A stretch of 64,000 bases of DNA, taken from contig NZ_KE951428.1 of the NCBI RefSeq assembly GCF_000466165.1, forward strand, positions 61,389-125,388, in the 5' to 3' direction. Position numbers and translations under genes: made by a program. Positions 1 to 9,171 of the stretch are shown here, piece after piece. Position 1 is the first letter of the stretch. The number at the start of each line of letters is the position of its first letter. The notes below the pieces were generated by a model that did no database searches, was not told the DNA's origin, and saw only the letters and a list, made by a program, of their open reading frames with translations. The DNA comes from Actinobaculum sp. oral taxon 183 str. F0552 (GTDB lineage Bacteria > Actinomycetota > Actinomycetes > Actinomycetales > Actinomycetaceae).

Positions 1-2188
1 CGATTGCGGCTCCGCCTCGGGGGAGGTGGACGTCGTCGCCGGCGGTTGCGGCGGCCTGCGGGGCCGCCGCGCCGGGCCGCTCTTCGGCCGCGGAGTCCAC
101 GATCCTCACCCGGAGGCCGTTGACCTCGGCGTCGGCGCGCAGCGGCAGGGTGAGATCCCCCGCGCTGTGGTTCGTGGCCACGAGGATCCCGCCCGCCTCG
201 CCGGTGAGGATCCCCCGGGTCAGGAGCGAGGAATCCAGGTCGACGGCGGGGCGGACGCCCGCCGTGTCGCGGACCAGGCGGTAGATCGCCCACACGGGGT
301 CGTCGTCGCCCAGACCGTCGGGGACTTCGGCGGCCAACAGCTCGATCGGATAGGCGCACACGATCACGGCGCCCTTCCCCCGGCGTGCCAGAGTCAGGGC
401 GGGCGCACCCCGGGAGGTGACGGCGAGCACCTGCGCGTCCGTGGCGCGCAACTGGACGCCTCTCAGGTGCAGGTCCGCGGCGGCTCCCGCCCGAGCTGCC
501 GCTTCCGCTCCCGCGACGGTCAGGGTCTGCCCCGGGTCCATCCCCCCGACCGCGCCCGTGAGCATGAGGCGCACATCCCCCTCGACCGGTGCCCGGTCCA
601 CGATCTCGACCCCCGCGAAGGAGGCGAGTTCGGGGATGGCGGTCTCCGCCGAGCACGAGAGGTAGATCACTCCGCCTCGCTCGGCGTAGTCGAGGGCGCC
701 CTGCCAGAAGGACGTCCGCATGTGCAGCAGGGAGGACGTCGTGGAGGTCAGCGGCGCGGGCAGGAGGGCGACGGGCGTCGCCGGCCAGGCGTCGTCCAGG
801 CCTTCGCGCGGGAACTGGGCGGGAAGCCCGGCCCGCGAGGCCAGGACGTAGGAGTTCAGCCAGCCCCGGACGAGCGGTTTGACGTCGCGTTCGGGCTCCC
901 AGGCCGCCTCCGAGGGGACGTAGGGGCCCGCCGGTGCGTCGTCCAGGCCGTAGGAGGCCCGATCGTAGGGTCGCGAGTACTCGTAGGGAACGGGGATGGA
1001 CGCGGGGCACCACGGCCCGTCGCCGGCCAACCCGTCCAGGTCCAGGTCCTGCATGGCGTGGGCGAGCCCGGTGAGGACGGCGGCTCGCGGGCGAGGCCGG
1101 CTGTCGGCGTCCACGAGCCCGAACTGGGTTTCGTGGGGCATCCGCACGTAGGGCGCCCGGCGGTAGGCGCCGGGTTCGGCGTCGATCCAGCACCAGGCGT
1201 AGAAGCCGACGGCTCCGGCCCCGAAGCTCGACCAGCACATGAGCCGGTCGTAGTCGGCGACCGCCTCGGGGGCGAATTGGGCGCTGGACGCCCCGAACTC
1301 GTGGACCATGACGGGCCGGCCCGTCCCCCTGGCCAGAGCCGTCTCGAAGGCCGCCGAGTGCGTCATCCTGCGCGAGAGGAGGCGGTCCGGGTACAGCTCG
1401 GGAGAGTAGATCGGGTAGGGGTGGACGCAGGCGAAGTCGAGCCTGTCGGCCACGACGTCGGCCCTGAAGGGACCGCCGTCCACCTCCTGCGAGGCCGTCC
1501 CGATGGTGACGAGGTGGCCCGGGTCGTTCTCGCGCAGTGCCGTCGTGACGGCGTCGGTCCATCGCCGAGCGTCGGCGTCGGTCGTGGTCGCGCAGTGGAT
1601 CCAGAAGGGAGGCTCGTCGGTGAGGTCCCACGCGATGAGCTCCTCCCTGCCGCGCCATCGCCGGGCGAGGGCGGCCGCGTGGCGGGCCTGGGCTTCGATG
1701 AGGCCTGGGTCGGCGTGCGGGTTGACCCCGCTCGCCCACGGCAGATCCCAGTAGGCGTCGCCCACCTCGCCTCCGACGAAGAGCGTGGGGTGCAGGGAGA
1801 CGCCGTGGGAGCGCGCCGCGTCGAATATCCGGTCGACGACGGCCAGATGGTCCTCGTCCATTCCGCCGCGTTCGGGTTCGACGGCCGCCCACAGCAGGTC
1901 GATGCGCGCCGAGGTCAGGCCGCTGGCGGCCATGCGGGCAAAGGCCGCGTCGAATTCGGCTTCGTCCACCCGCCACGGCCAGTCCGGGCCGGAGCGCGGA
2001 ACGTAGTGCACTCCGACGGGCACGTACACGGCGCCCTTCCGGCGCATGAAGTGCCGCCCCATCGTGTAGGGCCCCTCGGCCGGGTTTGATTCGCCGGCGT
2101 CCGGGGCGGCGATCCGGCCGGATTCGGCGGGCGCGTGATATCCGCCGAGCTCCGGCCGGCCGCCTTTCTGCCGGGAGTTCATTCGCAT
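1..2188 (-). CDS. GH5-like glycoside hydrolase (3' end cut by window edge)
   Basis: Open minus-strand frame entering at the window edge, so the C-terminus is missing; about 729 residues are visible. The N-terminal half reads as a TIM-barrel glycosidase: an early VGVHYVP strand, then WDLTDEPPFW near residue 190 (probable acid/base Glu), then MVHEFGAS near residue 296 (probable nucleophile Glu). This is the family 5/clan A pattern, although the usual NEP is DEP here. The remainder resembles the trimerisation-like and beta-sandwich regions that follow the barrel in GH42-type enzymes, so GH42 is an alternative. No signal peptide is seen, so it probably acts in the cytoplasm on an imported oligosaccharide. 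The chosen ATG lies inside the SIS gene's last codons with AAGGTG 7 nt upstream; a second ATG at 2182 gives an ATGA overlap. It is the last gene of a sugar-transport operon. Substrate unknown. Confidence 0.72.
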   Translation of the reverse strand, partial: MRMNSRQKGGRPELGGYHAPAESGRIAAPDAGESNPAEGPYTMGRHFMRRKGAVYVPVGVHYVPRSGPDWPWRVDEAEFDAAFARMAASGLTSARIDLLWAAVEPERGGMDEDHLAVVDRIFDAARSHGVSLHPTLFVGGEVGDAYWDLPWASGVNPHADPGLIEAQARHAAALARRWRGREELIAWDLTDEPPFWIHCATTTDADARRWTDAVTTALRENDPGHLVTIGTASQEVDGGPFRADVVADRLDFACVHPYPIYSPELYPDRLLSRRMTHSAAFETALARGTGRPVMVHEFGASSAQFAPEAVADYDRLMCWSSFGAGAVGFYAWCWIDAEPGAYRRAPYVRMPHETQFGLVDADSRPRPRAAVLTGLAHAMQDLDLDGLAGDGPWCPASIPVPYEYSRPYDRASYGLDDAPAGPYVPSEAAWEPERDVKPLVRGWLNSYVLASRAGLPAQFPREGLDDAWPATPVALLPAPLTSTTSSLLHMRTSFWQGALDYAERGGVIYLSCSAETAIPELASFAGVEIVDRAPVEGDVRLMLTGAVGGMDPGQTLTVAGAEAAARAGAAADLHLRGVQLRATDAQVLAVTSRGAPALTLARRGKGAVIVCAYPIELLAAEVPDGLGDDDPVWAIYRLVRDTAGVRPAVDLDSSLLTRGILTGEAGGILVATNHSAGDLTLPLRADAEVNGLRVRIVDSAAEERPGAAAPQAAATAGDDVHLPRGGAAI

Positions 2189-3270
2189 GTCGTCACCTTG
2201 GCGCCGACATGGAAGACTCCCGGAGTCTCGCTGCGCCGGGAGGCCTCCGCCCACGCGGCCAGAAGCAGCGGCAGGGCCGCGCATCCGGCGTCGATGAGGG
2301 GCGCCGTCCCCGGCAGGGAGTAGTCGAGGGGAAGGCCGGGCGTCTCGGCGGCCTCGACGCCGATGGCCTTGACCGAAGCTCCCCGCGCGATGAGATCCTG
2401 GCGCAGGCGCGCGTCGAGGGAAGCTTGAACCGGCTCCAGGCACATGAGCACGGCGTTCAGACCCGGGCCCGCGAGTTCGAGCGGACCGTGCCGGAACTCG
2501 GCCGAGTCCATGCTCTGGGCGGGCACGTGCGCGGACTCCTTGAGGACCAGGCCGTTGAGCTCTGCGGGGGCGACGCTCACTCCGCGGCCCAGGACCATGA
2601 GGGCGTCGGCCGGCTCGATCCAATCGGCGAGGGCCTGCCCGAGGCCTTCGGCGTCCTTCAGCCACTCCCTCAGGGCGCCGGCCGCCTGCTCGGCGTGGCC
2701 GCGAGACTGTTCCACGACGGTGTCGATCGGCTTGTCGGTGCCGATCACCTCGGCCAGGACGTGCATGAGCAGCATGGTCGCCACGTAGGTCTTGCTGGAG
2801 GGGCCCTGCTCGTCCCCGGCGGCGATGTCGAGGGAGACGTCGGCGGCCTCCGCCAGGGGGCTGTCCGGGGCGTTGGTCACGGCCATCAGGGGGATGCCGC
2901 CCTTCTGCCGGAGTTTCGCCGTCATCTTCACGGCTTCGATGCTCAGACCCGACTGGCTGACGGCGACGACGGCGGCGCCGGGGCCCAGGGCGTCCATGCG
3001 GTAGTGGAGGAGCTCGGCGGTGTGGATGTTCGGGCAGTCCATTCCGCGGCGTCCGAGGATGCTGGCCAGGCCGGTGACGGCGTCGGCGGAGCTTCCCATC
3101 CCCGTGAGCGTCACTCGGCGGCCTTCCAGGGTGGAGCGGATCCCGGCCAGGGCGTCTGCCTGCGCTGCCAGGGCCTCGGCCGAATGGAGAAGGGTGTCGG
3201 GCGATTCGCATATCTCCCTCAGGAAGATGTCGCGTTCTGCGGAGTCGCCGGGATTGTCGCGTGAGACCAT
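2179..3270 (-). CDS. SIS-domain sugar isomerase/deaminase (GlmS C-terminal-like)
   Basis: A 363-residue protein built from two SIS (sugar isomerase) domains without a glutaminase domain, as in AgaS/FrlB-type enzymes. The sugar-phosphate site motifs are visible: TGMGSSADA near residue 57, SQSGLSIE near 105, TNAPDSPLAEAAD near 130, then GDEQGPSSKTYVA. It probably isomerises, deaminates or deglycates an amino- or keto-sugar phosphate in the cytoplasm. The start has an AAAGGA ribosome site 7 nt upstream. It begins 4 nt after the permease stop and overlaps the hydrolase start, so it is translated within the transporter operon. The substrate cannot be read from sequence; a glucosamine- or galactosamine-type phosphate is one option. 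Confidence 0.88.
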   Translation of the reverse strand: MVSRDNPGDSAERDIFLREICESPDTLLHSAEALAAQADALAGIRSTLEGRRVTLTGMGSSADAVTGLASILGRRGMDCPNIHTAELLHYRMDALGPGAAVVAVSQSGLSIEAVKMTAKLRQKGGIPLMAVTNAPDSPLAEAADVSLDIAAGDEQGPSSKTYVATMLLMHVLAEVIGTDKPIDTVVEQSRGHAEQAAGALREWLKDAEGLGQALADWIEPADALMVLGRGVSVAPAELNGLVLKESAHVPAQSMDSAEFRHGPLELAGPGLNAVLMCLEPVQASLDARLRQDLIARGASVKAIGVEAAETPGLPLDYSLPGTAPLIDAGCAALPLLLAAWAEASRRSETPGVFHVGAKVTTCE

Positions 3271-3274
3271 GAAT

Positions 3275-4234
3275 TTATCCTTTCGTCGATCCGGCCGTGA
3301 GGCCTTCGATGAATTTGCGTTGGGCCACGAGGAAGACGAGCACCATGGGCAGGGCCGTGACGACGGCTCCGGCCATCGTCCCCGGCCAGTCGACCGTGTT
3401 CTTCCGGGCCAGCAGGGCCAGGCCCACCGGCAGCGTGCGGGTGGACTCCGAGCTGGAGACGAGCATGGGCCACAGGAAGTCGTTCCAGGCGCCGAGGAAG
3501 GTGAAGATCGTCAGCGTGGCGATCCCCGGCGCCGCCAGCGGCAGGACCACCTTCCGCAGGATCTGGAACTCGCTCGCCCCGTCCAGCCGGGCGGCTTCGA
3601 GCATGCTGTCGGGAATGGACGCGAAGAACTGGCGCATGAGGAAGATGCCGAAGACCTGTACCGCCCCGGGCGCGATGATCCCCGACAGCGTGTCCAACCC
3701 CAGGAAGGGGATGTGTTGGTGGAGCCATACCATGATCCGGTACTGCGGGATCAGGTTGACCTGCATGGGGATCATCATCGTCACCATGAGCGCCCCGAAG
3801 ATCAGCGACCTGCCGGGGAAGCGCAGCTTGGCGAAGGCATAGGCCGCGCAGGAGTCCAAGACGACGTTGAGGATGACGATGCTCAGGGAGACGATGACGG
3901 AGTTGACGAAGTACCTGGCGAAGGGGGCTTCGGAGAAGATCCGGTTGTATGCCTGCAGCGTCGCCGGGTCGGGCAGCGCTTTGTCGGGGTCGAAGACGTC
4001 CTCGGGCCGCTTGAACGACGAGTTGAGCGTCCACAGCCACGGGATGGCCATGGCCAGGCTGAAGACCACCAGCGCCGTGTAGGTGAGCACCTGGTGCCGT
4101 CTCCTGCGGGCTCGTAGGGTGCTCCGCCTCCTCGCCGCACGCGGCCTCGCGGGCTTCGACCCGCCGATGGAGGCGGCCGGCTCGCCCCGCCCCTTCGCAG
4201 ACGGCGAGCGGTGAGCGTCGACCGTGGCGGTCAT
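3275..4234 (-). CDS. Carbohydrate ABC transporter permease (MalG type)
   Basis: A 319-residue inner-membrane permease of the CUT1 family. The first ~50 residues are Arg/Ala-rich and cytoplasmic, followed by about six membrane spans. The EAA loop that contacts the ATPase is EAARLDGASEFQI followed by LPLAAPG, at about residues 205-230. The start overlaps the stop of the partner permease by ATGA, so the two are translationally coupled. It forms the channel with the MalF-type permease. No ATPase gene lies in the operon, so a shared MsiK-type ATPase encoded elsewhere is probable, as is common in actinobacterial CUT1 systems. Confidence 0.93.
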   Translation of the reverse strand: MTATVDAHRSPSAKGRGEPAASIGGSKPARPRAARRRSTLRARRRRHQVLTYTALVVFSLAMAIPWLWTLNSSFKRPEDVFDPDKALPDPATLQAYNRIFSEAPFARYFVNSVIVSLSIVILNVVLDSCAAYAFAKLRFPGRSLIFGALMVTMMIPMQVNLIPQYRIMVWLHQHIPFLGLDTLSGIIAPGAVQVFGIFLMRQFFASIPDSMLEAARLDGASEFQILRKVVLPLAAPGIATLTIFTFLGAWNDFLWPMLVSSSESTRTLPVGLALLARKNTVDWPGTMAGAVVTALPMVLVFLVAQRKFIEGLTAGSTKG

Positions 4235-5328
4235 GCGCCTCTCCTTTCAATCTTCATCTGGATCGCTGAGGCGACGGCCAGGAAGGCGGCCAGCAGGTAG
4301 GCGGCCGCCGATGCCTTCCCCAAGTCGAAGGAATGGAAGCGTTCGACGATGTAGTACACCAGGGTCGTCGTCGACGACGTCGGCCCGCCCTGGGTCATGA
4401 CGTAGATCTGGTCGAAGACCTGGAAAGCCCCGATGGTCCCCATGACGTAGACGAAGAGGAGCGTGGGGCGCAGGGCCGGAAGCGTGACCGCCATGAAGGT
4501 GCGCAGCGGTCCGGCGCCGTCGACGGCCGCCGCCTCGTAGTGCTCGCGGGGGATGCTCTGGAGCGCGGCGAGGAAGATCACCGTCTCGAAGCCGAAGCCC
4601 TGCCAGATGCTCGCCATGGAGACCGACATGAGGGACGTCGAGGGGTCGGCGAGCCAGTCGTGGCCGGGGATCCCGAAGAACTCCAGGAACTTGTTGAGCA
4701 GGCCCGCGTCGTTGAGGATCATCTTCCACATCGACGCCACGACTACGAGCGACATGGTCACGGGCAGGAAGAAGGCCGACCGGAAGAACGCCTGGAAGGC
4801 ACGGGCCCTGTTGAGCAGGAGGGCCGAGACGAGTCCGAGGAACGGCCCGATCGTCATGGTGACGATCGCGAAGACGGCGGTGTTGCTGGCCGCCGCCGTG
4901 AATGTCGGGTCGCTCATCAGGTCGGCGTAGTTCTTCAATCCGACGTACTGGGGCGGGCGGTTGCCGTTGTACTTCGTGAAGCTCCACCACAGGGAGAGGA
5001 CCATCGGGATGAAGAAGAAGATGGTCGTCAGGATGAGGGCGGGCGCCACCAGGGCCAGCCCCGCACGATCCTGAGCCCGCCGCGAAACCGCGGGCCGGCG
5101 CCTCGGCTTCGCCCGGCGGTCGCCGCGCGCAGGCCTGCCGGGTCCGAGCTCTTCGCCGCCGGGTTCGGGGACCGCGCCATCGGGACTTGGGCTTTCCGGC
5201 CCCTGCCCGTCCCGGTACGGGTCGGCCGGCCCGCGGCGCGTCGTCTCCGGGCTGGCCGCGGTCTCCGGGCGGGGGGTGTTCTGTTTGGAGACCGCGGCCA
5301 GTTCCGCCTCATTATCAGAGGATTTCAT
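4231..5328 (-). CDS. Carbohydrate ABC transporter permease (MalF type)
   Basis: A 365-residue CUT1 permease. The first ~90 residues are a Pro/Gly/Arg-rich, probably disordered cytoplasmic extension, unusual in length for the family, so a later start is possible. The membrane part begins around ALILTTIFFFIP. The EAA loop reads EAAAVDGAGPLRTFMAVTLP at about residues 265-285, and the later MTQGGP is typical of MalF-like subunits. It begins 12 nt after the binding-protein stop and overlaps the next permease by 4 nt. Confidence 0.92.
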   Translation of the reverse strand: MKSSDNEAELAAVSKQNTPRPETAASPETTRRGPADPYRDGQGPESPSPDGAVPEPGGEELGPGRPARGDRRAKPRRRPAVSRRAQDRAGLALVAPALILTTIFFFIPMVLSLWWSFTKYNGNRPPQYVGLKNYADLMSDPTFTAAASNTAVFAIVTMTIGPFLGLVSALLLNRARAFQAFFRSAFFLPVTMSLVVVASMWKMILNDAGLLNKFLEFFGIPGHDWLADPSTSLMSVSMASIWQGFGFETVIFLAALQSIPREHYEAAAVDGAGPLRTFMAVTLPALRPTLLFVYVMGTIGAFQVFDQIYVMTQGGPTSSTTTLVYYIVERFHSFDLGKASAAAYLLAAFLAVASAIQMKIERRGA

Positions 5329-5340
5329 CTCACGAGAGCC

Positions 5341-6648
5341 TTATTTCTTGAGCGCCTTGTCGGACGTCTTGGCGGCGTCCTTCAAGGCCTGTTCGGGCGT
5401 CTTCTTGCCGCGCAGCGCCGCCGTGACGGCGTCCGTCATCGCCTTGTCGATCTCCGGCCAGCCGGAGACGTAGGGGAAGGGGGTGGCCGTCTTCAGAGCC
5501 TCCTCGAATATCGAGAAGGGCGCCTGATTCTGGTAGAAGAAGGAGTCGGGGGCGGTCAGAGTCTTCGACTTGAGCGCGGCCGTCGTGGCGGGAGCCGCTC
5601 CGGCCTTCGTGTACACGAGCTCCTGCTGCTCGGGCTTGAGCAGGAACTGCATGAGGTCCCACGCCCCGTTCGTGTTCTTGGCGCCCGTGGGAATGGCGAG
5701 CGCGGTTCCGCCGAGGTAGCTGCCCTGTTTCTTGGCGAAGGGAGCCGGGGCCACGGCCCACTTGCCGGCCTGGTTCGGCACACCCGTCTTGAGGACTCCC
5801 ATCAGGTAGGGGCCGTTGAGGAACATTCCGATGCGCTCGTCGGCTATGCCCGGGAGCCCGGTGGAATCACCCTGGGAGGGGTCCCACATGACTCCGCCGT
5901 TCTTCATGAGGTCCTGCATGTACTTTAGAGCCTCGACGCCGGCCGTGGAGGAGAACGCGGCCTTCTTACCCGACTTGTCGACGATCGAGCCGCCGTTCTG
6001 GAAGAGGAACTGCGAATACTGGAAGGTGTCGGGCCGGACCTGGAATCCGTACTTGTCGACCTTGCCGTCGCCGTTGGTGTCCTGGGCCATCGCCTTGGAG
6101 ACCTTGAGCAGATCCTCCCACGTCTTGGGGACTTCCAGACCCTTCGCCTTGAGGATGTCGGCGCGGTAGTAGAGCGAGTAGACGTCGAAGTCGTAGCTGA
6201 GGACCACCTTGTGGCCCTCGTAGGTCATGGCCTTCAGGGCGCCTTTGGAGTACTGGCTGTCGATCGACTTGCCGTTGAGCTTGTTCTTCGAGATCTCGGA
6301 GATGTCGGAGAGCACGCCCTGAGACGCGTAGGTCGGAACCCACGCCATGTCGATGGTGGCCAGGTCCGGCCCCGAACCCGAGGATGCCGCGACGTTCAGC
6401 TTGTCCTGGAAGGTGTCGTAGTCGTACTCCTGGTAGTCCACCTTGATGTCCGGGTGGGCCTTCTTATACCGCTCCAGGGCCGGCTTGATCGGGGTGCTGG
6501 AACCGTAGTAGTCCCAGACGACGATCTTCTTCGACGCGCCGGAGTCCTTGCCGTCCGACGAGCAGGACGCCAGGCCGACTGAGCCCACGCAGCTGGCCGC
6601 GGCGAGGCCCAAGGTCGCGAATTTTCTGTATGTGCTGTGTTTCCTCAT
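5341..6648 (-). CDS. Extracellular sugar-binding lipoprotein
   Basis: A 435-residue family 1 solute-binding protein. The N-terminus is a lipoprotein signal with lipobox LASC near residue 29, then a Ser/Gly/Asp linker, so the mature protein is tethered outside the membrane. The body shows the usual features: YDTFQDKLNVAASSGSGPDLATID, and FLNGPYLMGVLK in the second lobe. It delivers the sugar to the two permeases downstream. GGAG stands 5 nt before the ATG at 6648, favouring it over the in-frame GTG at 6654. It follows the GntR gene by 65 nt, so it may share its transcript or have its own promoter in that gap. Confidence 0.93.
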   Translation of the reverse strand: MRKHSTYRKFATLGLAAASCVGSVGLASCSSDGKDSGASKKIVVWDYYGSSTPIKPALERYKKAHPDIKVDYQEYDYDTFQDKLNVAASSGSGPDLATIDMAWVPTYASQGVLSDISEISKNKLNGKSIDSQYSKGALKAMTYEGHKVVLSYDFDVYSLYYRADILKAKGLEVPKTWEDLLKVSKAMAQDTNGDGKVDKYGFQVRPDTFQYSQFLFQNGGSIVDKSGKKAAFSSTAGVEALKYMQDLMKNGGVMWDPSQGDSTGLPGIADERIGMFLNGPYLMGVLKTGVPNQAGKWAVAPAPFAKKQGSYLGGTALAIPTGAKNTNGAWDLMQFLLKPEQQELVYTKAGAAPATTAALKSKTLTAPDSFFYQNQAPFSIFEEALKTATPFPYVSGWPEIDKAMTDAVTAALRGKKTPEQALKDAAKTSDKALKK

Positions 6649-6713
6649 GGTCACTCCGATGTGCGAGGGGTTGTTTCGTGGGAGAAAAGGATTGTGTGGT
6701 GAGGATGTCCCGC

Positions 6714-7622
6714 CTACTCGGTTCTGGGACGGGAAACGTCGATGTGGTACTTGGCTCGGCTGCCTTTGACCACTGTTCTACAGTATTCGATCGGCCGGCC
6801 GTCGGCGCTGGACGAGACGAGCTTGAGCAGGAGGACCGGCTCACCGCGATCCTGCTTGAGGAGCCTGGCTTCGCGGTCGCTGGGTAGAGCGGGCTCAAGC
6901 GTCTCGTGACCGCCGACCAGATCGACCCCGTACCGCTCCGACAGGTGGGCGTAGAGCGACGTCGTGTTGAGATCGATGGACAGCAGTCCTGGGAAGAAGT
7001 GCTCGGGGATGAAGACGTGCTCCAGAAGGAGCGGCTCGTCCCCGACGATGCGAAGGCGCTCGATCGAGTAGACCGGGAGCCCGAGTTCGATGCCGAGACG
7101 TTCGGCGGTCGAAGGCGTCGATTCGACGATCTCGGTCGAGAGCGTCTCCGTCCGCGGCGTCAGCCCCTTCAGGGCCATCTCGGCGGTGAAGCTCGTCAGG
7201 TCGGCCAGCTCGCGCTCGATCGCCCGTTCGCGGACGAACGTGCCCCTGCCGCGGGTCCTGACGATACTCCCCTCGCGTACGAGTTCGTCCAGTGCGCGAC
7301 GCACCGTCACGAGGCTGCACCCGAAGGACTCACCGAGCTCGCGCTCCGTGGGGAGCCTGTCACCCGGCCCCCAACGGCCCGAGTCGATTTCACGACGAAG
7401 GGCGTTGTAAGCCTGGTGGTACAGGGGAACCGGGCCGCGGACGAGCTGGATGCCCGGCCCGTCGCCCGAAGCTCCGTGCGCGGAACGCTCCGCGGACTCG
7501 CCGCTCGCGACGGCTCCGCCGGAGGAATCGACGGATTCATCCCCGCCGATCAGCGAATCCCGTGCTGCCGAGACGCCGGCCCGTGAGGGTCCGCCGGCCT
7601 CGCCATCGCGTTCGCCGCCCAT
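6714..7622 (-). CDS. GntR/HutC-family transcriptional regulator
   Basis: A 302-residue regulator. After ~60 flexible Ser/Gly/Ala residues comes a winged HTH (PLYHQAYNALRREI, then GDRLPTERELGE and VTVRRALDELV), and then a UTRA effector domain (EYCRTVVKGSRAKYHID near the end), which in HutC members binds a sugar phosphate or similar ligand. The ATG at 7622 has AAGGAGG ideally placed upstream; the open frame continues another 197 codons but has no support. It heads the sugar-transport operon and is divergent from the ROK kinase, with which it shares an AT-rich promoter. It is probably the local repressor of both directions. Confidence 0.9.
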   Translation of the reverse strand: MGGERDGEAGGPSRAGVSAARDSLIGGDESVDSSGGAVASGESAERSAHGASGDGPGIQLVRGPVPLYHQAYNALRREIDSGRWGPGDRLPTERELGESFGCSLVTVRRALDELVREGSIVRTRGRGTFVRERAIERELADLTSFTAEMALKGLTPRTETLSTEIVESTPSTAERLGIELGLPVYSIERLRIVGDEPLLLEHVFIPEHFFPGLLSIDLNTTSLYAHLSERYGVDLVGGHETLEPALPSDREARLLKQDRGEPVLLLKLVSSSADGRPIEYCRTVVKGSRAKYHIDVSRPRTE

Positions 7623-7649
7623 TCCGCACACCTCCTTGTGTTCCCTCGG

Positions 7650-7676
7650 ATTCATTATAATGTTATACTTAATTAT
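7650..7676. promoter_or_regulatory. Divergent gntR / ROK-kinase promoter region
   Basis: The 52-bp gap between the two genes holds an AT-rich core in otherwise GC-rich DNA. ATTATAAT at 7654-7661 is a perfect palindrome giving a TATAAT-type -10 box on both strands. A second -10, TATACT at 7664-7669, ends 5 nt before the kinase ATG, which predicts a leaderless kinase mRNA. Binding by the GntR protein here is inferred from position only; no known HutC operator is evident. Confidence 0.55.
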
Positions 7677-8754
7677 GAACTCTTTCACCTCGGCTGTCAA
7701 CACTCCAGCGAACACTGACAACGGCGCCGCAAACGCGGTCGTCGCCCCCGCCTCCTGCGACGACGAAACCGATAGACGGATCCCCGATTCGAACGCCGGA
7801 GCCGTCTTCGCCCTCGACATCGGAGGAACCTGGATCCGCGCCGCCCGCCTCTCCCCCCGGGGCGCGCTCGAAGCCCGGAGCCGGCGCCCCATGCCCAAAG
7901 GGCAGGAGGGACGCGGCATCATCGACGCCTGCCTGCAGGCGCTGGGCGAGGTCGGCGCCGTCGGCGGGTGGGACTCCAGCTCCCCCGACGGGGTCCGCCT
8001 CGACGGCGCCCGTCTCGGCGTGAGCGTCACGGGCCCCGTCGACCCGGCGACGGGCCGGCTCTTCACCCCTCCGAACACCGATTCCAACCTGGCGGGCCTG
8101 GACCTGGGGGCGGACCTGGCGCGCTCGACCGGCCTGGACGTGCGAGTCGATCGCGACACTAACGTCGCGGCGCTGGGAGAGCACGCCTTCGGCGCCGCGC
8201 GCGGGGTGGCCAACTTCGTCTACATGACGGTCTCGACCGGCGTCGGCGGCGCCGTCATGCTGGACGGGCGCCTGCTCCGCGGCGTCGACGGCGTCGCCGG
8301 GGAGATCGGGCACATCAGCGTCGACCGGGTCGGTCCCTCCTGCGGCTGCGGGCGGCGCGGATGCCTGGAGGCCATAGCCTCGGGCCCCGCGATCGCCCGG
8401 CGGGCGGGCGACCTGGCGGAAGAAGGCGGTCCGCTGCATGAGATCCTGGCGTCGGGGCGGGCCCTGACCGGCAAGGACGTCGACGAGTGCGCCGCAGCGG
8501 GCGACATCGCCGCCCGGCTGGTGCTCGAGTCGGCCGCACGGGCGGTGGCCTCGGCCTGCGTCGACATGGCCAATGCGTTCAATCCCGAGCTCATCGTGAT
8601 CGGCGGCGGCGTAGCCATCGCACATCCGCAGTGGATATCCCGCGCCTGCGAATGCGTCGCCCGGGAGGCGCTCGTGCCCGCCAACCGCGCGGGGATCGTC
8701 GTCCCAGCGCAGCTCGGCGACGACGTGAGCCTCGTGGGCGCCGCATTCCTGTAA
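7675..8754 (+). CDS. ROK-family sugar kinase
   Basis: A 359-residue ROK kinase. The phosphate-binding motif FALDIGGTW lies near residue 45, after a ~40-residue non-conserved N-terminus. The ROK zinc signature GEIGHISVD then CGCGRRGCLE lies near residues 205-230. It phosphorylates a hexose or N-acetylhexosamine (glucokinase, NanK or NagK type); the sequence does not decide which. A TATACT box ends 5 nt upstream of the ATG, so translation is probably leaderless. Longer starts upstream would run through the promoter and the antisense gntR start and were rejected. Its neighbours suggest it acts on the sugar brought in by the adjacent ABC system. Confidence 0.88.
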   Translation: MNSFTSAVNTPANTDNGAANAVVAPASCDDETDRRIPDSNAGAVFALDIGGTWIRAARLSPRGALEARSRRPMPKGQEGRGIIDACLQALGEVGAVGGWDSSSPDGVRLDGARLGVSVTGPVDPATGRLFTPPNTDSNLAGLDLGADLARSTGLDVRVDRDTNVAALGEHAFGAARGVANFVYMTVSTGVGGAVMLDGRLLRGVDGVAGEIGHISVDRVGPSCGCGRRGCLEAIASGPAIARRAGDLAEEGGPLHEILASGRALTGKDVDECAAAGDIAARLVLESAARAVASACVDMANAFNPELIVIGGGVAIAHPQWISRACECVAREALVPANRAGIVVPAQLGDDVSLVGAAFL

Positions 8755-9171
8755 CCGCGTAACCCACGTGCCCGGAGGCCTCCTGCAGCCGCAACCAACC
8801 CGCGCGACCCGAGATTTCGCTTGGAAAGAGCCCGATCCAGGCGCCCGAAGCCTGTTCACGGCACCCCTTCCTGGATGTCGTCTACGGGCCGCCCGATCCA
8901 GCCGCTCGAAGCCTGCGCTAACCCGAGGCCTCTCGACATGGGGTGCCGCCCCAAATGGACTCGGTCCCGCGCACCCCGACTCAGCTTCGTCAGTTCCGAC
9001 TCCAAAGGCGCTGTGCGAAGAGGCATTGTGCGAGCCCTGCGTGCGTGCATGTCGGCCCAGCGTTCCAATGACGCCGGGCCGACAGCGCAAGGGGCCGTTA
9101 GGGCCAGACGCGCTTCCGGCAGAGGCGGCGGGCCCCGGGCCGGGAGCGCGGATTCGCTTCTGCTGTGTCGG
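8755..9171. other. 417-bp intergenic stretch with a direct repeat
   Basis: No convincing gene in this gap between the convergent ROK kinase and HAD genes. It holds a 24-bp direct repeat at 8831-8854 and 8892-8915 with two mismatches, spaced 61 bp. No clear terminator with a T-run was found. Confidence 0.5.

Noticed and set aside
26..2089. A 687-codon plus-strand frame at the window start
   Set aside because: Antisense to the glycoside hydrolase, which has catalytic motifs; the plus-strand translation has no recognisable domain.
7623..8213. N-terminal extension of the GntR regulator
   Set aside because: AAGGAGG is placed exactly before the ATG at 7622, and the extension would run antisense through the promoter and the ROK kinase.
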